Origin: Flavobacteriales bacterium
GTDB taxonomy: Bacteria; Bacteroidota; Bacteroidia; Flavobacteriales; Flavobacteriaceae
NCBI GenBank assembly: GCA_004214175.1
Contig: SGZH01000013.1
Span: 1 to 34,118 of the forward strand
Length of the DNA stretch: 34,118 bases
Direction: 5' to 3'
The notes below the pieces were generated by a model. The model was given only the letters and a program-made list of their open reading frames with translations. It was not told the origin of the DNA and searched no databases. Numbering within the stretch: position 1 is the first letter of the stretch; each line of letters starts with the position of its first letter. Shown here piece after piece: positions 16,744 to 27,000 of this stretch. The position numbers and the translations under genes are program-made.

Positions 16744-16777
16744 AAAGAGTTCTTGTATAAAACGAGGGCTCTTTTTT
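16744..16777 (+). terminator. Intrinsic terminator after the fasciclin gene
   Basis: AAAGAGTTCT (16744-16753) pairs with AGGGCTCTTT (16765-16774), a 10-bp stem with two G-U pairs around an 11-nt loop, followed by Ts. It lies between convergent fasciclin and yidC; the As on its left side may let it serve both strands. Confidence 0.75.
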
Positions 16778-16837
16778 ATTTTTAGAAAATAATTAGAGTA
16801 ATAATTTAATAACTTTTCTAATTAGAAAATTTTAAAT

Positions 16838-18730
16838 TTATCTTTTACTTTTCTTTTTTTGAGCCTCGGCTTGCTCCATCATCTCTGCCATCTTTTTCTG
16901 GAATTTATTTTGCTTTTTTGGTTTCTTTTTATCTTCCTGGATTTTAGCATGAATTTTTTCGTCATCAATGATAAAGTTTTTAATGACTAGCATAATTCCA
17001 ATAGTAATCATATTTGAAACAAAATAATACAAGGATAAACCAGATGCATAATTATTAAAAAATACCAACATCATTAAAGGAGACAAATACATGATAAACT
17101 TCATATTTGGCATTCCTTCCTGTTGTTGCATTGATTGACCCGTAGTCATCATCATATAAATAAAGATAGCAATAGATGCCAATATAGGAAACAAACTAAC
17201 ATGGTCTCCGTAAAATGGAACATAAAAAGGTAAGTCTGCGATTACATCAAAACTAGATAAATCATCTGCCCATAAAAAGCTTTTTTGACGCAAGTCAAAT
17301 GCGGTTGGAAAAAAGGTAAATAAGGCATAAAAAACAGGAATCTGAAGTAATGCAGGCAAACATCCTTTTAAAGGACTTGCTCCTGCCGCATTTTGAAGTT
17401 TCATCGTTTCTTGTTGAATCTTCATTTTATTTCCCTTAAATTTTTCTTTAATCTCGTCTAGTTCTGGTTTTAATACTTTTAGTTTAGCTTGAGATAAATA
17501 TTGTTTATATTGGACCGGTGACAAGGCCAATTTTATTAAAACTGTCAACATTATAATGGCGATACCAGCAGGTAAAAAACCACTTAAAAATCCGAAAAGT
17601 GGAATAATTAAGTATTTATTTAAAAATCCGAAAATACCCCAACCTAATGGCATGGCTTCATCTAAATTACGACCATAAGATTTAAAAATCTCATAATCTG
17701 TCGGTCCATAATACATATTCATAGTGTAAGAAAGAGCTCCAGCTTTAGGTTCTAATAACATCCTTGCACCATATTTTTTTGTGTAGAGTGTATCTATCTC
17801 TTCATCTTTCACTAAATCAATAGAACTCAATTCCACTTCTTTAAAAGCAGTATCTGTTAATAACATAGAACTAAAAAAATGCTGACGAAAGTTCATCCAA
17901 GTCACATTTTTTTCTAGTTCATTATCATCTGAAGCTGGCGATAATTTACTATGCTTATCTCCATTTTCATGTTCATAAGTTAATCGAGAGTATCTATTTT
18001 CATAGGAGATACTTTTAGCCTGACGATACCCAATAAAATTCCAATCTAAATAGATTGGTTGTGTTGTATTGATAATATTTTCTAAACCTTGTGTTTTAAT
18101 ACTAAAACCCAGCATATAATCACTTGGATTTAATTCATAACAATATTCAATAAAGTTATTTGCTGAAGTTTTTAATTTCATAGAAAGCACTTGATTACTT
18201 CCATTATTTGATAAAGAAGGCTCAAAATATAAATCTTGAGAATTCAACAATCTATTTTCTGATGAAAATTGAAGATTTAAAGAGGAATTTCCATCTTTAA
18301 TTAAAAAAACTGGAGTACCATCATATATAGTCTGATCTTTCAATTCTGCTTCAACTATGTACCCCCCCTTATTACTGACTGTTAATTTTAAAACTTTGTT
18401 TTCAATAATGGTAGTTGCATCTTTTGCAGAGGGTAGTCCACCAGAATATGCAAAAGAACCTAGTATATTTTGAAGCTTGGAAATCCCGATTGAATCACTT
18501 AGTTTATTAATACCAATATGATTGCTTGCATTTTCTAAAGTGATATCTTTCTGATTTATAACTTCAGAGGTTTTTTTATCATTTTCTAACTGTTCATATT
18601 TTTCTTTAGCTAATTTTTGAGCTTCTAGCTCTTCTGGAGTTGGTTGATTCTGCCAAAGCATAAACAACAAAATTCCACCAATTAGTAAAAAACCAATAAT
18701 TGTATTTAAATCAAACTTTTTTTCTTCCAT
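16838..18730 (-). CDS. yidC: Membrane protein insertase YidC
   Basis: Inserts and folds inner-membrane proteins alone or with SecYEG. The 630-residue product has an N-terminal membrane helix (about 10-26), a large periplasmic domain (about 60-355) and the conserved five-helix insertase core (about 360-590), then a lysine-rich tail that may touch the ribosome. In the core, the hydrophilic-groove arginine of the Escherichia coli protein (Arg366) aligns by eye with Lys400 in LTVLIKLALSP. The segment GCLPALLQIPVFYALF (456-471) is typical. It lies 85 nt beyond the pyrG start on the same strand, the usual flavobacterial order. Confidence 0.95.
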   Translation of the reverse strand: MEEKKFDLNTIIGFLLIGGILLFMLWQNQPTPEELEAQKLAKEKYEQLENDKKTSEVINQKDITLENASNHIGINKLSDSIGISKLQNILGSFAYSGGLPSAKDATTIIENKVLKLTVSNKGGYIVEAELKDQTIYDGTPVFLIKDGNSSLNLQFSSENRLLNSQDLYFEPSLSNNGSNQVLSMKLKTSANNFIEYCYELNPSDYMLGFSIKTQGLENIINTTQPIYLDWNFIGYRQAKSISYENRYSRLTYEHENGDKHSKLSPASDDNELEKNVTWMNFRQHFFSSMLLTDTAFKEVELSSIDLVKDEEIDTLYTKKYGARMLLEPKAGALSYTMNMYYGPTDYEIFKSYGRNLDEAMPLGWGIFGFLNKYLIIPLFGFLSGFLPAGIAIIMLTVLIKLALSPVQYKQYLSQAKLKVLKPELDEIKEKFKGNKMKIQQETMKLQNAAGASPLKGCLPALLQIPVFYALFTFFPTAFDLRQKSFLWADDLSSFDVIADLPFYVPFYGDHVSLFPILASIAIFIYMMMTTGQSMQQQEGMPNMKFIMYLSPLMMLVFFNNYASGLSLYYFVSNMITIGIMLVIKNFIIDDEKIHAKIQEDKKKPKKQNKFQKKMAEMMEQAEAQKKKSKR

Positions 18731-18815
18731 ATGTATCGCTCTAAATTATTAATAGAGATCTTAATTAATATTGAGGTTTGTTATTTTCAAATATCTAACC
18801 TTTTTTTTAAAATCG

Positions 18816-20450
<1,635 letters not shown>

Positions 20451-20567
20451 TTATTATACGGGATGTAAATGTAAGGATTTATTAGCGAAGCAAAGAGATA
20501 AATATCAAGAAACACATTCAAAAATTGAATAATTTTTATAAAATAGAATTTGAAACATCATATAAAT

Positions 20568-20783
20568 CTATTTTTGAATGAGTTTTATCAGTAAGTCTTC
20601 CAATCCATTTAGTTTAATTTCATCCATTTCTTGCATCAGTTTACCAAGCTTCCCTTTCGGAAATCCTTTTCTCTTATACCAAGTATAATAATGTTCAGGA
20701 ATAAAAACTAAATAATACCCTTTATATTTACCAAAAGGCATTTTATAATTTGCAAGCTCGATTAAATGATTGGGATTTAACAA
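20568..20783 (-). CDS. DUF3820 family protein
   Basis: A 71-residue cytosolic protein of the DUF3820 family, of no known function. The hallmark MPFGKYKG is at 14-21, followed by a segment with two aromatic clusters (YYTWYKRKGFPKGKLG, about 32-47) and a C-terminal helix. No ATG is available at the right place: the frame opens after a stop at TAA and the first plausible codon is TTG at 20783; starting at the internal ATG would remove the 13 residues before the MPFGKYKG motif, which I recall as conserved in flavobacterial homologues. It lies 40 nt after the LysM protein gene and 124 nt before pyrG. The family resembles a small domain also found in some exonuclease-like proteins, but I infer no activity from that. 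Confidence 0.78.
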   Translation of the reverse strand: MLNPNHLIELANYKMPFGKYKGYYLVFIPEHYYTWYKRKGFPKGKLGKLMQEMDEIKLNGLEDLLIKLIQK

Positions 20784-20823
20784 GATACTTATGTATGATT
20801 ACTGCTAAATTATAAAGATAGTT

Positions 20824-22746
20824 TTATTCCACTACTTCCAATTTTAGTTCATTGTTATATTTTATAATATAAAAAACTTGATTTTTATAACCTTTTGTTG
20901 GGTCAAAAATATATTGAAATTTATTTTCAACATACTCCGTATAAATCTCAGTTGTAAATGCTTCTTCAAAAACTTCTGCATTAGCTAATCTTAAAAGTAT
21001 ATCGTAAGTTACATCAAAACCTCTGATAGCATATTTGTTTGGCATTACGCCATATTTATATTTATAACTTACTAAAAATGGAGATAATATTTCATAATCA
21101 TAATGTTTATTTACCGAGGGATATGTGAAATTTAAATTAGCTAAATGTATATTTGAAACATCGTTGTAGTCAAAAGCTCGAGATTTATTTACTGCAAATA
21201 ACCTTAATCGATTGTTACCTATTTTATTACCTAACGAATCTAATATTACTTTTGGAATTCCGTTTAAAAGCCCCACTGCATTGCTTACTAAAATTGGATT
21301 ATTTGAATGTAATATTACCCAATTTTGTTTGGTTGTATCAATTTGTTTTACAATATTTTCTATATATAAATAATTACCCTCATCTGGAACTATTGTTTTT
21401 GATTCTGGCAATGCAGCCATAATAGCACCCTTACTTTTTGTCCATTCCTTTCCGGTAATAACAATGGTATTAATAGTATCTTTTCTTTTTGAAATATAGG
21501 ATAACATCGCTTGTTCCATAGATTCATTAGAAGGTAATGTTTGGTGTAAGTTGGGGTATTCTTTTAACTTTACTTTACTCAATGGTGAAAATACTGGGAT
21601 ATTTTTTGATTGTAAATCAGCTGCAGCTTTTTCAATGTTTTTACTCAATAAAGGACCAATAACTGCATCGGTATCATTAAAATTATAACTACTAATAATT
21701 TCTTCAACTTTGGTTACTTTACCCTCCGTATCTAAAACTGTTATCTCTGAAGAAACTCCTCTATCTTTCATGAATTCTGCTGCCATTAAAACACCACTGT
21801 AAAAATCAATCGCTACCCCAAGTGTCACATCTTTTTTTAATAACTCAATATTTTCATTTATTGAATCTAAATCAATACGGTTATAGTCAAAGGGTAGCAT
21901 TACTGCTATTTTCTTTTTTCTTTTATTAACTATATACTTACTTAAATCTATTGGTTCTTTTTTAATTTCCTTTTCTGACTTTAAGAGCTTTGGTATTTTT
22001 AAAATCATTCCTTCTTTCAAACCTTCAACTGCTGAAGGATTTAATGATATTATTTCATCACGTTCAAGACCAAGTTTTATTTTCAATCTAAAAAAACCCT
22101 CTTTTGGTAAAACTTCGTAAAATTCAAATTCATCCTCATTAACAACCATTGATTCTGATAAATCAACACTTTTTGGTATATTTATTTTATCTCCAATGTT
22201 GAGACTTACACCCATCGTTGGATTTAAATATTCTAATTCAGTAACGGAAATCTTGTATAGTCTTGCAATGCTATATTTGGTTTCTCTTGGCAAAACTGTA
22301 TGTATTGTTATGCTATTTTTATGAGATGTTCTAGACGAAGCTATACTTTCATTTATCATTGTTATTTTTATCAATGGAATCTTAATTCGTTCGCCTTTAT
22401 TTACCTCACGGATGTATAAGTCCTTATTGTATTTTTTAAGTAAATCCTCAGGTATATTAAATTTTAATGCAATACTTTTTATACTTTCTTTTCTTTTTAC
22501 ACGATAAACTTTAAGATTTAGACTTACTTCTTCCCCATTTAATGGTAAAATCAACATCAGCCCTGTTTTGATAACATGCTTTACATCTGGATTTAACCGA
22601 TAAATTGTTTCCTCAGAAATCATATACATTTTAGAAATACTATAAACAGTCTCTCCTCTTTTAACAATATGATTTTGATAATTATTTTGTGCAAATAATG
22701 AATTTGTACAAAAAACGAGAAATAGTATTAATATTATTTTTTTCAT
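20824..22746 (-). CDS. LysM x4 / type I periplasmic-binding fusion protein
   Basis: A 640-residue exported protein. The signal peptide covers about residues 1-19 (ending LFAQ). Four LysM peptidoglycan-binding repeats follow at about 26-68, 80-125, 147-191 and 208-252; the first and third are closest to consensus (VKRGETVYSISKMY, then LNP). After a charged linker, residues 278-640 resemble a type I periplasmic-binding fold (KKIAVMLPFDYN, then GVAIDFYSGVLMAAE, DAVIGPLLS, NIPVFSPLS). Such folds occur in amino acid receptors and in LpoA-like activators of penicillin-binding proteins. Being anchored to peptidoglycan by LysM suggests a cell-wall role, but that is inference. It lies 58 nt after guaA and 40 nt before the DUF3820 gene. 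Confidence 0.85.
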   Translation of the reverse strand: MKKIILILFLVFCTNSLFAQNNYQNHIVKRGETVYSISKMYMISEETIYRLNPDVKHVIKTGLMLILPLNGEEVSLNLKVYRVKRKESIKSIALKFNIPEDLLKKYNKDLYIREVNKGERIKIPLIKITMINESIASSRTSHKNSITIHTVLPRETKYSIARLYKISVTELEYLNPTMGVSLNIGDKINIPKSVDLSESMVVNEDEFEFYEVLPKEGFFRLKIKLGLERDEIISLNPSAVEGLKEGMILKIPKLLKSEKEIKKEPIDLSKYIVNKRKKKIAVMLPFDYNRIDLDSINENIELLKKDVTLGVAIDFYSGVLMAAEFMKDRGVSSEITVLDTEGKVTKVEEIISSYNFNDTDAVIGPLLSKNIEKAAADLQSKNIPVFSPLSKVKLKEYPNLHQTLPSNESMEQAMLSYISKRKDTINTIVITGKEWTKSKGAIMAALPESKTIVPDEGNYLYIENIVKQIDTTKQNWVILHSNNPILVSNAVGLLNGIPKVILDSLGNKIGNNRLRLFAVNKSRAFDYNDVSNIHLANLNFTYPSVNKHYDYEILSPFLVSYKYKYGVMPNKYAIRGFDVTYDILLRLANAEVFEEAFTTEIYTEYVENKFQYIFDPTKGYKNQVFYIIKYNNELKLEVVE

Positions 22747-22804
22747 CAGTAAATGATTTTGGAATATTTTTTAACAATCAAAAATGATTCCTTTTTATAT
22801 GGAT

Positions 22805-24337
22805 CTATTCCCATTCAATGGTTGCTGGAGGTTTTGAACTTATATCGTAAACTACTCTATTAACCCCTTTCACTCTATTTATTATCAGATTTGATGTTTC
22901 TTGTAGAAACTGATAAGGTAAATTTACCCAATCTGCAGTCATACCATCTGTTGACTCGACTGCTCTCAAGGCTACTACTTTTTCGTAGGTTCTTTCATCC
23001 CCCATAACACCAACACTATTAACTGGCAATAACATTGCCCCTGCTTGCCAAACTTGATTGTATAAATTCCATTTTTTTAAACCAGCAATGAAAATCGCAT
23101 CTACCTCTTGTAATACCCTTACTTTTTCTGCAGTAATAGCTCCTAAAATTCGAATTCCTAATCCTGGCCCTGGAAAAGGATGCCTACCTAACAAGTCAGC
23201 ATTAATCCCCATCTGCGCTCCTACTCTTCTTACCTCATCTTTAAATATCATTTTAAGTGGCTCCACTACTTTTAACTTCATAAAATCTGGCAAACCTCCA
23301 ACATTGTGGTGTGATTTAATAGTTGCAGAGGGTCCTCCAGTTGCTGAAACGCTTTCAATTACATCAGGATAAATAGTTCCTTGTGCCAACCAATTTACAT
23401 CTTTAACAAGTTGAGCTTCATCATCAAAAACTTCGATAAAAACTCTTCCAATTGCTTTTCTTTTGAGTTCTGGATCAACAATTCCCTTTAAGGCATCTAA
23501 AAAACGATCTGAAGAATCAACTCCCTTTACGTTTAATCCCATATGCTCGTATTGATCTAAAACATTTTGAAATTCATTTTTACGGAGCAATCCATTATTA
23601 ACGAAAATACAATACAAATTTTTACCTATCGCCTTATGCAATAAAACTGCTGCTACAGTAGAATCTACTCCTCCACTTAACCCTAGGATAACTTTATCAT
23701 TACCTAATTTTTCTTTTAATTCGTTCACAGTAGTATCAACAAAAGCTGCAGGAGTCCAAGTTTGTTTAATTTTTGCAATTTTTACTAAAAAATTTTCTAG
23801 TATATTTTTTCCGTAAGTTGTATGGTATACTTCTGGATGAAATTGAATAGCATAAGTGTCTTCGCCTTGAATTCGATAAGCAGCATTAACAACATCTTTG
23901 GTACTAGCAAGCCTGACTCCATTTTCAGGGAGTTTTGTTATAGTATCACTATGACTCATCCAAACTTGGCTACCATTTTCTATACCTTTGAATAATAGTT
24001 CATTTTTTGATAGTTCAGATAGGTTAGCACGACCGTATTCTCTCATATTTGATGACTCTACTTTTCCACCATAATGATGAGAAAGATACTGGGCACCATA
24101 GCACACTCCCAACAATGGTTTCTTTGTTTTTATTTTAGAGAGATCAGGATGCGGAGCATCCTCTGCTCTGACTGAAAAAGGACTCCCCGATAAAATCACG
24201 GCCTTATAGTTATCTAAATTTTGAATTGATTTATTGAAAGGATGGATTTCACAGTAAATATTTAATTCTCTTACACGTCTTGCTATGAGTTGTGTATACT
24301 GTGATCCAAAATCTAAGATGAGGACGTTATTTTGCAT
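22805..24337 (-). CDS. guaA: GMP synthase (glutamine-hydrolysing)
   Basis: Converts XMP to GMP using glutamine and ATP, the last step of guanine nucleotide synthesis. The 510-residue protein has the usual three parts: class I glutamine amidotransferase (1-190) with Cys79 in LLGVCYGAQ and His166/Glu168 in QFHPEV, the ATP pyrophosphatase PP-loop LSGGVDST (219-226), and the C-terminal dimerisation domain ending PPATIEWE. An in-frame TTG at 24343 would add two residues, but it overlaps a -7 box, and the family normally begins MQxxVLILDFG, so I use the ATG at 24337. It leads the minus-strand run through the LysM protein, DUF3820, pyrG and yidC. Confidence 0.97.
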   Translation of the reverse strand: MQNNVLILDFGSQYTQLIARRVRELNIYCEIHPFNKSIQNLDNYKAVILSGSPFSVRAEDAPHPDLSKIKTKKPLLGVCYGAQYLSHHYGGKVESSNMREYGRANLSELSKNELLFKGIENGSQVWMSHSDTITKLPENGVRLASTKDVVNAAYRIQGEDTYAIQFHPEVYHTTYGKNILENFLVKIAKIKQTWTPAAFVDTTVNELKEKLGNDKVILGLSGGVDSTVAAVLLHKAIGKNLYCIFVNNGLLRKNEFQNVLDQYEHMGLNVKGVDSSDRFLDALKGIVDPELKRKAIGRVFIEVFDDEAQLVKDVNWLAQGTIYPDVIESVSATGGPSATIKSHHNVGGLPDFMKLKVVEPLKMIFKDEVRRVGAQMGINADLLGRHPFPGPGLGIRILGAITAEKVRVLQEVDAIFIAGLKKWNLYNQVWQAGAMLLPVNSVGVMGDERTYEKVVALRAVESTDGMTADWVNLPYQFLQETSNLIINRVKGVNRVVYDISSKPPATIEWE

Positions 24338-24573
24338 GTGCAAAAATAGGCTAAAAAATTATTTCACTAAACTTTTTAATTAATTTTAGTTAAACATCTT
24401 ATAAAAAATATCTTAATTTATAAGTTTAGTTTAGATTTGTTAAATTGAATTAAGTTTCTATTTATAGGTTTATGAATAATAGCCTAGTCAATAATAAAAT
24501 TTACTTAAATATAATGTAACATATCTGATAACTTCTTTTAGTATCAGTCTTAACTACTAATTATCCTCTAAAT
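24338..24573. other. Longest intergenic region, between guaA and HMG-CoA synthase
   Basis: These 236 bases separate divergent genes and are strongly AT-rich. I see no open frame, tRNA or clear hairpin. A TAGATTTG at 24432-24439 on the plus strand matches the -7 consensus for the HMG-CoA synthase gene, but it has no -33 TTG and would leave a leader of about 130 nt. If that promoter is real, the long leader could hold regulation; nothing recognisable was found in it. Confidence 0.35.
24341..24348 (-). promoter_or_regulatory. Candidate -7 box (TATTTTTG) of guaA, leaderless position
   Basis: The plus strand CAAAAATA is TATTTTTG on the coding strand, a full TAnnTTTG match. Only three bases separate it from the guaA ATG, so the transcript would start at or very near the A of the start codon. 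No clear -33 TTG was found. Confidence 0.4.
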
Positions 24574-25947
24574 ATGAAAATTGGAATTGATGCAATTGAT
24601 TATTATGTACCACCAATAGCTTTAAAAATAAAAGACCTCGCAGAGGCAAGAAATATCCCTGCTGCTAAATTAGAAAAAGGGTTAGGATTAAAAACAATGG
24701 CTTTAGTTGATACTGATGAAGATGTCGCTTCTATGGCTGCCAATGCTTTATTAAATTTAATAACCAACAATAATATTGATCCTACAAGTATTGGACGTAT
24801 CTATTTAGGTACTGAAAGTGCTTTAGATGGTTCAAAACCGACAGCAACATATGCTGTTGGTACTGTAGAAAATGTTTTAAAATCTAAATATGGTATTCGT
24901 TGTTTTAAGAACTGTGATGTAGTAGATTTAACATTTGCTTGTATTGGAGCAATTGACGCTATGGAAAATTGTATGGATTGGGTCAGAGCATTTCCAGGCA
25001 GAAAAGCTATTGTAATTGCATCTGACGTAGCAAAATATGAATTAGAATCTTCGGGTGAATATACTCAGGGAGCTGGAGCAGTTGCTATCTTAATCACAAA
25101 CAATCCAGCTATACTAGAGCTAAATCAAACAATTGGCGTAGGTATGGAGCATGTAGGTGATTTTTTTAAGCCGAGGAAAACCATCACCAACAAGGACTTA
25201 ATTAACACATCTGTTCAAGAAATAACGAAGTCCTCCAAAGAAAAAATAGAACTATATGTGGAAGAACCTGTTTTTGATGGTTATTATTCAAACAAATGTT
25301 ATCAAAACAGAATTTCTGAAGCTTTAGACCATTTTAATAAACAAAAAGAAACTAATTTTTTAAATGACTGGGATCATTTTATATTTCATTTACCTTATGC
25401 ATTTCAAGGAAGAAGAATGATGCTAGATATATGGTTAGATTGGCTGAATGAAAAAGGTTTGATGGAAAATTTAGAAAAAGAAATTGGAAAACTAGAAGAT
25501 AGTGAAGATGTTAAAGTTTGGAAAAAAGTAGTTTCAAGATCATCATTATATCAAAATTTTGTTCGTCAAAAAATTGAGGCAGGTGAAAAAGCTTCCATGC
25601 AAATTGGAAATATGTATACAGCTTCAATTTTTATGTCATTTTTAAGCTTTCTCTCTGTAGCAAAGGATAACCAAAAAGAATTAGTTAATAATGTCGTTGG
25701 TTTTTTAAGTTATGGTAGTGGTTCGAAATCAAAAATATTAGAAGGTAAAATAGTGGATACCTGGAAAGATAAAATAAATCACTTAAATATTTTTGAATCT
25801 CTGAATAATAGAAATTTTATAGACTTTAAAACCTATGAAAAATTACACAACAATAGTTTAAAAAGAGTTATTATAAAGAAGAATAGCATGGTTCTTAAAG
25901 AAATAAGTAATAAAGAAAATATGCAGGGTTTTAGATACTATTCATGA
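24574..25947 (+). CDS. Hydroxymethylglutaryl-CoA synthase
   Basis: Condenses acetyl-CoA and acetoacetyl-CoA to HMG-CoA, the committed entry to the mevalonate route of isoprenoid synthesis used by flavobacteria. The 457-residue thiolase-fold protein has the general base in GTESALDGSKP (Glu81), the nucleophile in LTFACIGA (Cys123), SDVAKYE (150-156), GAGAVAIL (166-173) and the third catalytic residue in FHLPYAFQG (His272). It is longer than Gram-positive MvaS (about 385-390) because of extra C-terminal sequence, nearer the eukaryotic length. A polyketide beta-branching synthase is possible in principle, but no polyketide genes are present. The DUF1295 gene follows 71 nt later. Confidence 0.88.
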   Translation: MKIGIDAIDYYVPPIALKIKDLAEARNIPAAKLEKGLGLKTMALVDTDEDVASMAANALLNLITNNNIDPTSIGRIYLGTESALDGSKPTATYAVGTVENVLKSKYGIRCFKNCDVVDLTFACIGAIDAMENCMDWVRAFPGRKAIVIASDVAKYELESSGEYTQGAGAVAILITNNPAILELNQTIGVGMEHVGDFFKPRKTITNKDLINTSVQEITKSSKEKIELYVEEPVFDGYYSNKCYQNRISEALDHFNKQKETNFLNDWDHFIFHLPYAFQGRRMMLDIWLDWLNEKGLMENLEKEIGKLEDSEDVKVWKKVVSRSSLYQNFVRQKIEAGEKASMQIGNMYTASIFMSFLSFLSVAKDNQKELVNNVVGFLSYGSGSKSKILEGKIVDTWKDKINHLNIFESLNNRNFIDFKTYEKLHNNSLKRVIIKKNSMVLKEISNKENMQGFRYYS

Positions 25948-26018
25948 CTATTTAAGTGAAAATTCAAAATTTGTTTAAATAAATAATTATTTTTACAAAA
26001 CACTAATCGATAAATCTC

Positions 26019-26948
26019 ATGTGGAAAACAGTATTATTTCTAATATTCACGCTCATACTTGTTCCAATTATTACTTTTAATTTTGATGTAGCCTTAACGA
26101 ATCTTCAGCATCAAACTCTTAATACTTTATTATGTGTTTATGGTATTGCAGCTAGTCTTTGTTTTGTGGTTAGTACAATTACAAATAACTACAGTCAAGT
26201 GGATAAAGTGTGGAGCATCATCCCAGCGCCCTATGCATGGATTATTGCCTATCAATCAGATTTCGAAGCTCGAATTGTTTTAATGGCTTGCCTTGTTACA
26301 TTTTGGGCAATAAGGTTGACCTATAATTTTGCGAGAAGAGGTGGTTATTCTTGGAAATTTTGGACAGGTGTAGAAGATTATCGTTGGCCAATATTACGGG
26401 CAAAACCAGAATTTCAAGCACCTTGGAAATGGATATCTTTTAATTTTTTATTCATTTCTGGTTATCAGATGGGATTAATTTTATTATTTACATTACCAGC
26501 ACTTAAAGCTATGGAAAGTAATATTCCTTTAGGAATTTATGATTATTTTCTTGCTATCATATTTATAGCTTTTGTAATCATGGAATATATTGCAGATAAT
26601 CAACAATATTACTATCAAGAGGAAAAATATCGACAAATTAAAGAAGGAGAATTAGAAGATTTTTATAAAATTGGTTTCACTCATACGGGGCTTTGGGCTT
26701 ATATGAGACACCCGAACTACACTGCAGAACAGAGTGTTTGGATTGTTTTCTATTTATTTTCTGTAGTTGCTACTAATATATGGTTAAACTGGTCTGTCGC
26801 TGGAGCCTTGCTATTAGTCCTCTTATTTAAAGGTAGTTCTGATTTTAGTGAAGAAGAAACCTCCAAAAAATATCCGCTTTATAAGAAATATTTAAAAGAA
26901 GTCGGACGATTTTTACCCATTAAGAAAAAATTTAAAACCGATAATTAG
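26019..26948 (+). CDS. DUF1295 / steroid 5-alpha-reductase-like membrane protein
   Basis: A 309-residue inner-membrane protein with about six to seven hydrophobic segments. It belongs to the DUF1295 group of the steroid 5-alpha-reductase/isoprenylcysteine methyltransferase superfamily. The family marks are VDKVWSIIPAPYAW (about 63-76), RLTYNFARRGGYSWKFW (about 105-121) and the C-terminal MRHPNYTAEQ segment, where this superfamily binds NADPH or S-adenosylmethionine. It probably acts on a lipid or terpenoid; lying after HMG-CoA synthase is compatible with an isoprenoid link, but this is only suggestive. A 71-nt gap separates the two genes. The substrate is unknown. Confidence 0.82.
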   Translation: MWKTVLFLIFTLILVPIITFNFDVALTNLQHQTLNTLLCVYGIAASLCFVVSTITNNYSQVDKVWSIIPAPYAWIIAYQSDFEARIVLMACLVTFWAIRLTYNFARRGGYSWKFWTGVEDYRWPILRAKPEFQAPWKWISFNFLFISGYQMGLILLFTLPALKAMESNIPLGIYDYFLAIIFIAFVIMEYIADNQQYYYQEEKYRQIKEGELEDFYKIGFTHTGLWAYMRHPNYTAEQSVWIVFYLFSVVATNIWLNWSVAGALLLVLLFKGSSDFSEEETSKKYPLYKKYLKEVGRFLPIKKKFKTDN

Positions 26949-26956
26949 GTTATTAA

Positions 26957-26986
26957 CTTCAAAAAAATTTCTAAACTTTTTTAAAG
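26957..26986. terminator. Weak AT-rich hairpin between convergent DUF1295 gene and bshC
   Basis: CTT-C-AAAAAA and TTTTTT-A-AAG can pair around a 10-nt loop with one mismatch. It is symmetrical and lies between convergent genes, but has only three G-C positions, so termination strength is doubtful. Confidence 0.3.
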
Positions 26987-27000
26987 CTATAAATATTTAT

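Noticed and set aside
24338-24343. TTG start at 24343 for guaA
   Set aside because: It adds only two residues, overlaps the candidate -7 box, and the family starts at the ATG at 24337.
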